Shown here: one piece after another, positions 57,480 through 64,000 of the stretch
Position numbering within the stretch: the stretch's first letter is position 1
Layout: each line of letters opens with the position of its first letter
NCBI RefSeq assembly: GCF_016859285.1
Contig: NC_053417.1
Span: 30,437,378 to 30,501,377, forward strand
Origin: Xiphias gladius
Lineage: Eukaryota > Chordata > Actinopteri > Istiophoriformes > Xiphiidae
Length of the DNA: 64,000 nucleotides
Direction of reading: 5' to 3'
Made by a program: the position numbers and the translations under genes
Notes under the pieces: generated by a model
Seen by the model: only the letters and a program-made list of their open reading frames with translations
Databases searched by the model: none
Told to the model about the DNA's origin: nothing

Positions 57480-59700
57480 ATTTCTTGGGGTCGTGCAGTG
57501 AATGGGACACAGGAAAATGCTTAGGAAATTGGGATTAGGATGGGGGTCCTGGGGGACTAAGGAGGCAGTATTTGTTCACAGCTGGCCTGGGTCCTTCCTG
57601 CCCTTTGGGTGGCTGGGAAGGCAGCGCTCAGTCATGGCTGGTCCTGGTCATTCCTGAGGGGGAGGGAACCCAGGGTTTCACTGGGTTTGAGTTGCTTCAA
57701 AGATGACAAAGGAACCATGGGATCTTAGAGCTTCAACCCTGCTTGGCCAGGGTTAGAGCTACCTAGCGGTGTTAACAACTGGTCTGTGTTGGTCAGGGGG
57801 TAAGTATGCAGCCCCCCCCAGGTTCCGACTCTAGGAATAGCATGTTGGGTGTGTGGTCCAGGGCGGCAGGACCTTAATCGTGGCCCGGTCTTCCATGAGG
57901 GATAGCTTCACCAATGCAACAGCCCATACTGCACTACATACGGCTATTCTGACTTTCCCCCAACAAGTTGAACTCCTTCAAAGTTCTTCACATCTCCCAA
58001 ATTCTCCATCCCCTAGTCCAGCTTAGGTGACTAGGCCATGGGTGCACCGGGACCTAGGCACTTTTACGATGGCCTTTCTTTGATACATTGACATACCCTT
58101 CTCTTACAATCAGCTAACCTTCCTCCCTTCAATTGGACTCCTGTATCATTAGTACACCACCCACCGAAAAAACTCCTGGATTCCACAGCAGACTTGCCTC
58201 CGTGGGAATCCTACGTCATCACTGGAGATGTTAAAGCACTTAACAGGCCCTTAAATTCCCCACTCTGGACAGGTGTAACATCCAATTACTTCGAAACGAA
58301 TCCTACAACCTAATGCTACGCCTTTATCCTGAACTTAGCCCCTTAAACAAGTAATAATTCTGTGCTGGATGCATACCAAATTACCTTTACACATTTGAAC
58401 CTACCTCAGCAACAAGATTCCAATTGGCTATGGGACACTCTCCGGGGTTAGCTCAACTTCAGCAGGAACTTCCTCAGGTGAAGGTGTCTAGTGATAATGG
58501 CCGAAACACTCGATGATCCTGGGATCCACTACAGATGAGTGTCCTAAAATTCAAACATTGGAAAGATAGGAACTCTAAAAACCTTCCCACTGTCTTAATT
58601 AATCTTGACTTCCGAATGTACCTTAGAGTTCCGTTACCCACCGTTAGGGATTCCAACTTAATCATTCCTCTCTTCACCTGAACACCAGAACACAGCATCA
58701 TGAGAAAACAAGACTTTTCACAGGTGAGGTGAATAGGACAAAATTAGACTACAGGAGGCCAATAACAGGAAAATCGACTGAGATGACCTTATTATAAGGA
58801 GTTTTCTCTGTAGTTCCCAGGGTCGTGCGGTGTAATGGGACACGGGATACTACTTTTTGAAGATTGCATAAGGAACCTGAGTGACAGGAACCAAAGAGGT
58901 CCTGGAGCTTCGCCCCTGATTGGCTAGATGATCAATGATGGAGTACATAGAGTATAACCCATCCCCTCTTAATTTAATCTCCACCTCTAAAGTTAATTTA
59001 CCTAACCAACATAAGGGCTCCATTGCCCTCATTATGGAAATCCATTTAATCCTTTGTTCTCTCCCCTGCTTCTTCTTCTTATTTCTTCTACCTTTCTAAT
59101 GGGGGGGGGTTTGCACACAGGCCCTGCTGAGGCTGTCAAGTTATAATGGCCGAAACACCTGAGGATCCTGGAGTCCACTACTGACGTGTCCTAAAATTTA
59201 CTTGGTTAACCCACCACTTTGGTTTGGATAGCCTCAGGATGCAGTCTCTGCTGGTTCACAGGTGTGTTTTGGTGTGCCACTCCCGTTTTCGGGTGGATAG
59301 TTATATAGTTTCGTCTTGGGGTTCTGCTTCTCCTGTTTTCTTTTATGGTGTAAGTTGACACACAGTGGGGGAACTCTGTAGTGACATTCGCCAGCCCGTG
59401 CCTTGCCCTTGGTTTCTCCAATCCAAACTGTGTAGTCGTCGGACGTCACAGGGAGGGCCATTGAGATAACTTCATAACCCTAACTCAAACCCAGCTAACC
59501 CCCTAACCAAACCCTAATCATAGCCCCCTAGCAGTTTGTTTCGAACACATACCCCTGTCTGGGGAGCAGGGGCTCTTTTACAATGACTGTGTGGTCATGG
59601 GCCAGCCTTTGGGACAGTACATTGCCTGTGGCTCTACACTCCAAACCGTGTAGTTGTCAAAGGTCACATGGAGGGCCATTGAGATAACTGGGGTTCCTTT
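57480..59700. repeat. Unclassified repeat-rich block with internal duplications
   Basis: GGTCGTGCAGTGAATGGGACAC (shortened core GGGACAC) at 57488 recurs at 58821; ATAATGGCCGAAACAC at 58493 recurs at 59142 with about 60 bp of shared sequence; GTGTAGTCGTC...GGGAGGGCCATTGAGATAACT at 59424 recurs at 59647. Higher GC than its surroundings. No coding similarity recognised. Confidence 0.6.
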
Positions 59701-59864
59701 AAAACACAAGTGCTGCCTACAGGCTTTTACGTTCTCTCTCCTCTATCTGTCCTCCCATAGTGGGTGGAGGCAAGGGCGGATACAGGGTAAACCTAAGCTG
59801 TCTTGATGGTTGTTGAAATGTAGATATACTCCCAATCCCTGTCCGACACAGCCGCCCACCATGA

Positions 59865-60060
59865 GCAAGGTTCTGTTCAAGGTTTCTGCCTGTTAAAAGG
59901 GAGATTTTCCTTGCCACTGTCGCCAAGTCCTTGCTCATGGGGGAATGTTGGGTCTCTGTAAATATAACTATGAATAGTACAGTCTAGGCCTGCTCTATAT
60001 AAAAAAAGTGCCCTGTTATGATTTGGCGCTATATAAATAAAATTGAATTGAAATTAATTA
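59865..60060 (+). mobile_element. L2-type LINE 3' tail
   Basis: GTTCTGTTCAAGGTTTCTGC, then TTGGGTCTCTGTAAATATAA and a tail GGCGCTATATAAATAAAATTG plus (GAATT)n. Confidence 0.78.
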
Positions 60061-60164
60061 TGTTAATTTAGTAATTGGTAACTGTATTTTCACAACAAGA
60101 TTTCTCTTGTTTATCTCAAATAAACAGAAGCAGCAGGCTGTGAAGATTATTTAAGAGCAATCTC

Positions 60165-60170
60165 TTTATT
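60165..60170 (-). promoter_or_regulatory. olfm1: Candidate olfm1 polyadenylation signal
   Basis: AATAAA on the minus strand about 1.9 kb past the olfm1 stop. Nearer AT-rich candidates exist (for example at 61943-61948), so the choice is uncertain. Confidence 0.3.
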
Positions 60171-60229
60171 TTGTCAAAAAAGAAAACACACAATAAACAT
60201 TGTGGTTGGGTGATGCAATTCAAAACACG

Positions 60230-61970
60230 TTAGCTATTAAGGCTACCGGTTACAAAAACTGAGTAATCCTTTTAACATCTAGCATGCAGTCTTTTGAATT
60301 ATAAAACATCTCCTGCAGGTTACTTTCTGTTGGTTTTGTTCCATTACTGCTCTTTCCACCAACACTTATTCACTGTAGAGGTCAAAGTCTTAATGTCTAT
60401 GAAAAACAAAGACGTCCCATACAGTACAAATCTTGAAATACAAAACACAAAGAAGCAGGAAGTAAGTAAAATTTAACAGAATTATTCATTAATTCTTAAA
60501 ATGCACTGCAATATCAGTAAGTCCCACACTCAAGAAGATTAATTATAAACAGACCAGTAAACTACTTAAGAGGTTTGTCAACTGTAGTCCTGAATCCTCA
60601 ACACGATCCTGCCAGTGGACAGAAACCAAACGGCCAGTGGACACACACTGGCCTGCTGCCAGACACTGTTTATGGAGGCTCCTGAGCTGAAGATGGAAGA
60701 TTTCAGAGGCTTCTTGGTGTGAAGGATCCTAGTTCAGTTCACTCCAAATAAAATCCTCATCAAACCCACCAAACTTATACAGCAGAGTTTATAGAGGTTT
60801 ATGCTGTGGCTGCAGCTAAGTGATCTGACAGGACTCCAGCTGAGGACCAGGTGTCTCATAGAGGCGGCTGATGGATTGTATCCTCAAAATGCTTCATGTG
60901 TGTGGTGACTATACATTAAAAGATGGAAAGAAATATAATGTGGTAGCCAAGCTCAACCTGCAATAACTCATTTAAAAACTGAGGGAATTATTGGAAAAAG
61001 AGAGACAGTAATTAAGATTTTGTATTGCTATATAATACATAATGGTAAGAAAAGACATTAATATTATTATCATTATTACTTCAGAGTAACTGTGGCTCTA
61101 ATTTTATAAAGTGAGAAAAGCACACAGCCAAAAACTAATCATATAAATGTGTAGCATTCTTCAGTGTCTTCAGTGTCAACATTTTAATGTCCCTTACTGT
61201 GAAACACAGTTTATTTTCATTGTGATTGTATCAGCGTGTTTTTTTACATTTTAAGTGCATTTGTTTCGAAAACTTCACTCATTATCATAAAAACAATAGT
61301 TGGTCAAACTGTAAATTTATATTAATTTAAAAAAAGAAATTACAGATCTAAGTTAACAGTCTAACACTTTGGGACATGGTCCAGTCCAGACAGATGTCCA
61401 GGATGTGTTTAACCTAGTTTATCACAAAGACTAGAAACATAGGGTTAGGATACAATAGCTCTATCAGAAGAAAAATCCACCTTCCAACAACTCCAAGTCT
61501 GTTTGATTTCTATGATGTTACATGTTTATGTGTTCTGTGTTAATTCAACAGATTTAAAAAAATGTACATATAAAAAGGACACATTGTGGTTTTAGCAGCA
61601 GTTACCATTGGAGCTATCTGTTGAACAATAACCGCTGAGTGACTGAATGCAGCATCTCTAAAGTAGTGAACTGAGAGGAGGTTTGACCTGTGTTCTCCCT
61701 CTACTTTTAAATAAACCAGCTCACTACAGGATGGACTGCTAACTGGTTAACCAACTATGTGCAACAAGTCAATCAGACTGACTTGGACTTTGTGGATGGT
61801 GGATTTCTTTTGATGGTGCTAGGCTAGCTTCCAGTATTTGTGATGAGATAGGCTAATCTACCTCTCTGTGTCCTGGAGGCACAGAAATGAACCTGATAGC
61901 CATCATCTCCTCAGACTCTGAACAAGTCAGAGTATATGAGTATTTATTTTAAGGATATATTTACACTTTC
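60230..61970 (-). other. olfm1: olfm1 3' UTR or downstream sequence
   Basis: No gene, known repeat or strong motif recognised; AT-rich with few repeats, which fits a long 3' UTR but does not prove it. Confidence 0.4.

Positions 61971-64000
<2,030 letters not shown>

Overview
This window looks like a teleost fish nuclear genome, probably a percomorph. The genes are intron-rich with GT-AG junctions. They sit among L2-type LINE 3' ends, Tc1/mariner, hAT, Tigger-like and DIRS-like relics, SINEs, long CA/TG microsatellites and CTGT arrays. A 500-base N run (54655-55154) marks an assembly gap. No bacterial-type operon, CRISPR array, rRNA or tRNA gene was found.

Four protein-coding genes can be reconstructed by exon, phase and protein similarity. 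(1) 2921-5187, + strand: the last three coding exons of abt1 (activator of basal transcription 1); its 5' part lies left of the window. (2) 12069-15719, - strand: a complete five-exon catechol O-methyltransferase gene (comt, 279 aa) with all the usual SAM, Mg2+ and catalytic residues. (3) 23190-51224, + strand: cdk16, a PCTAIRE-type cyclin-dependent kinase. It has a CpG-rich first exon with a short upstream ORF and sixteen coding exons joining in phase to 516 codons. (4) 62054-63705, - strand: the two 3'-most exons of an olfm1-like noelin gene (olfactomedin domain), whose 5' part lies right of the window.

Between the genes: 1-2.7 kb holds Tc1 and L2 relics. 6.6-10.9 kb is a decayed LINE on the minus strand with ORF1-, endonuclease- and RT-like pieces. 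11.1-12.1 kb is a CTGT-type array that runs into the comt coding end. 16.2-21.5 kb is a large fold-back element with many subterminal GTGGAT motifs and a nested LINE. The cdk16 introns carry DIRS-like, hAT, Tigger-like, Tc1-with-nested-hAT and R2-like LINE relics and a 1.3-kb minisatellite that changes strand at its centre. 55-60 kb, right of the gap, holds duplicated sequence I cannot assign.

The genes have unrelated roles (ribosome biogenesis/transcription, catechol methylation, a cyclin-Y-dependent kinase, a secreted neural glycoprotein), and nothing suggests they act together. No wholly new gene system was found. The most unusual signals are repeats acting on gene structure: an antisense L2 abutting or forming the abt1 terminal splice acceptor; a microsatellite encoding the comt C-terminus; CA/TG tracts against four cdk16 splice sites; a duplicated cdk16 exon with repeated exon/intron junctions; a perfect hairpin just after a cdk16 donor; and an 80-bp tandem duplication over the olfm1 stop codon.
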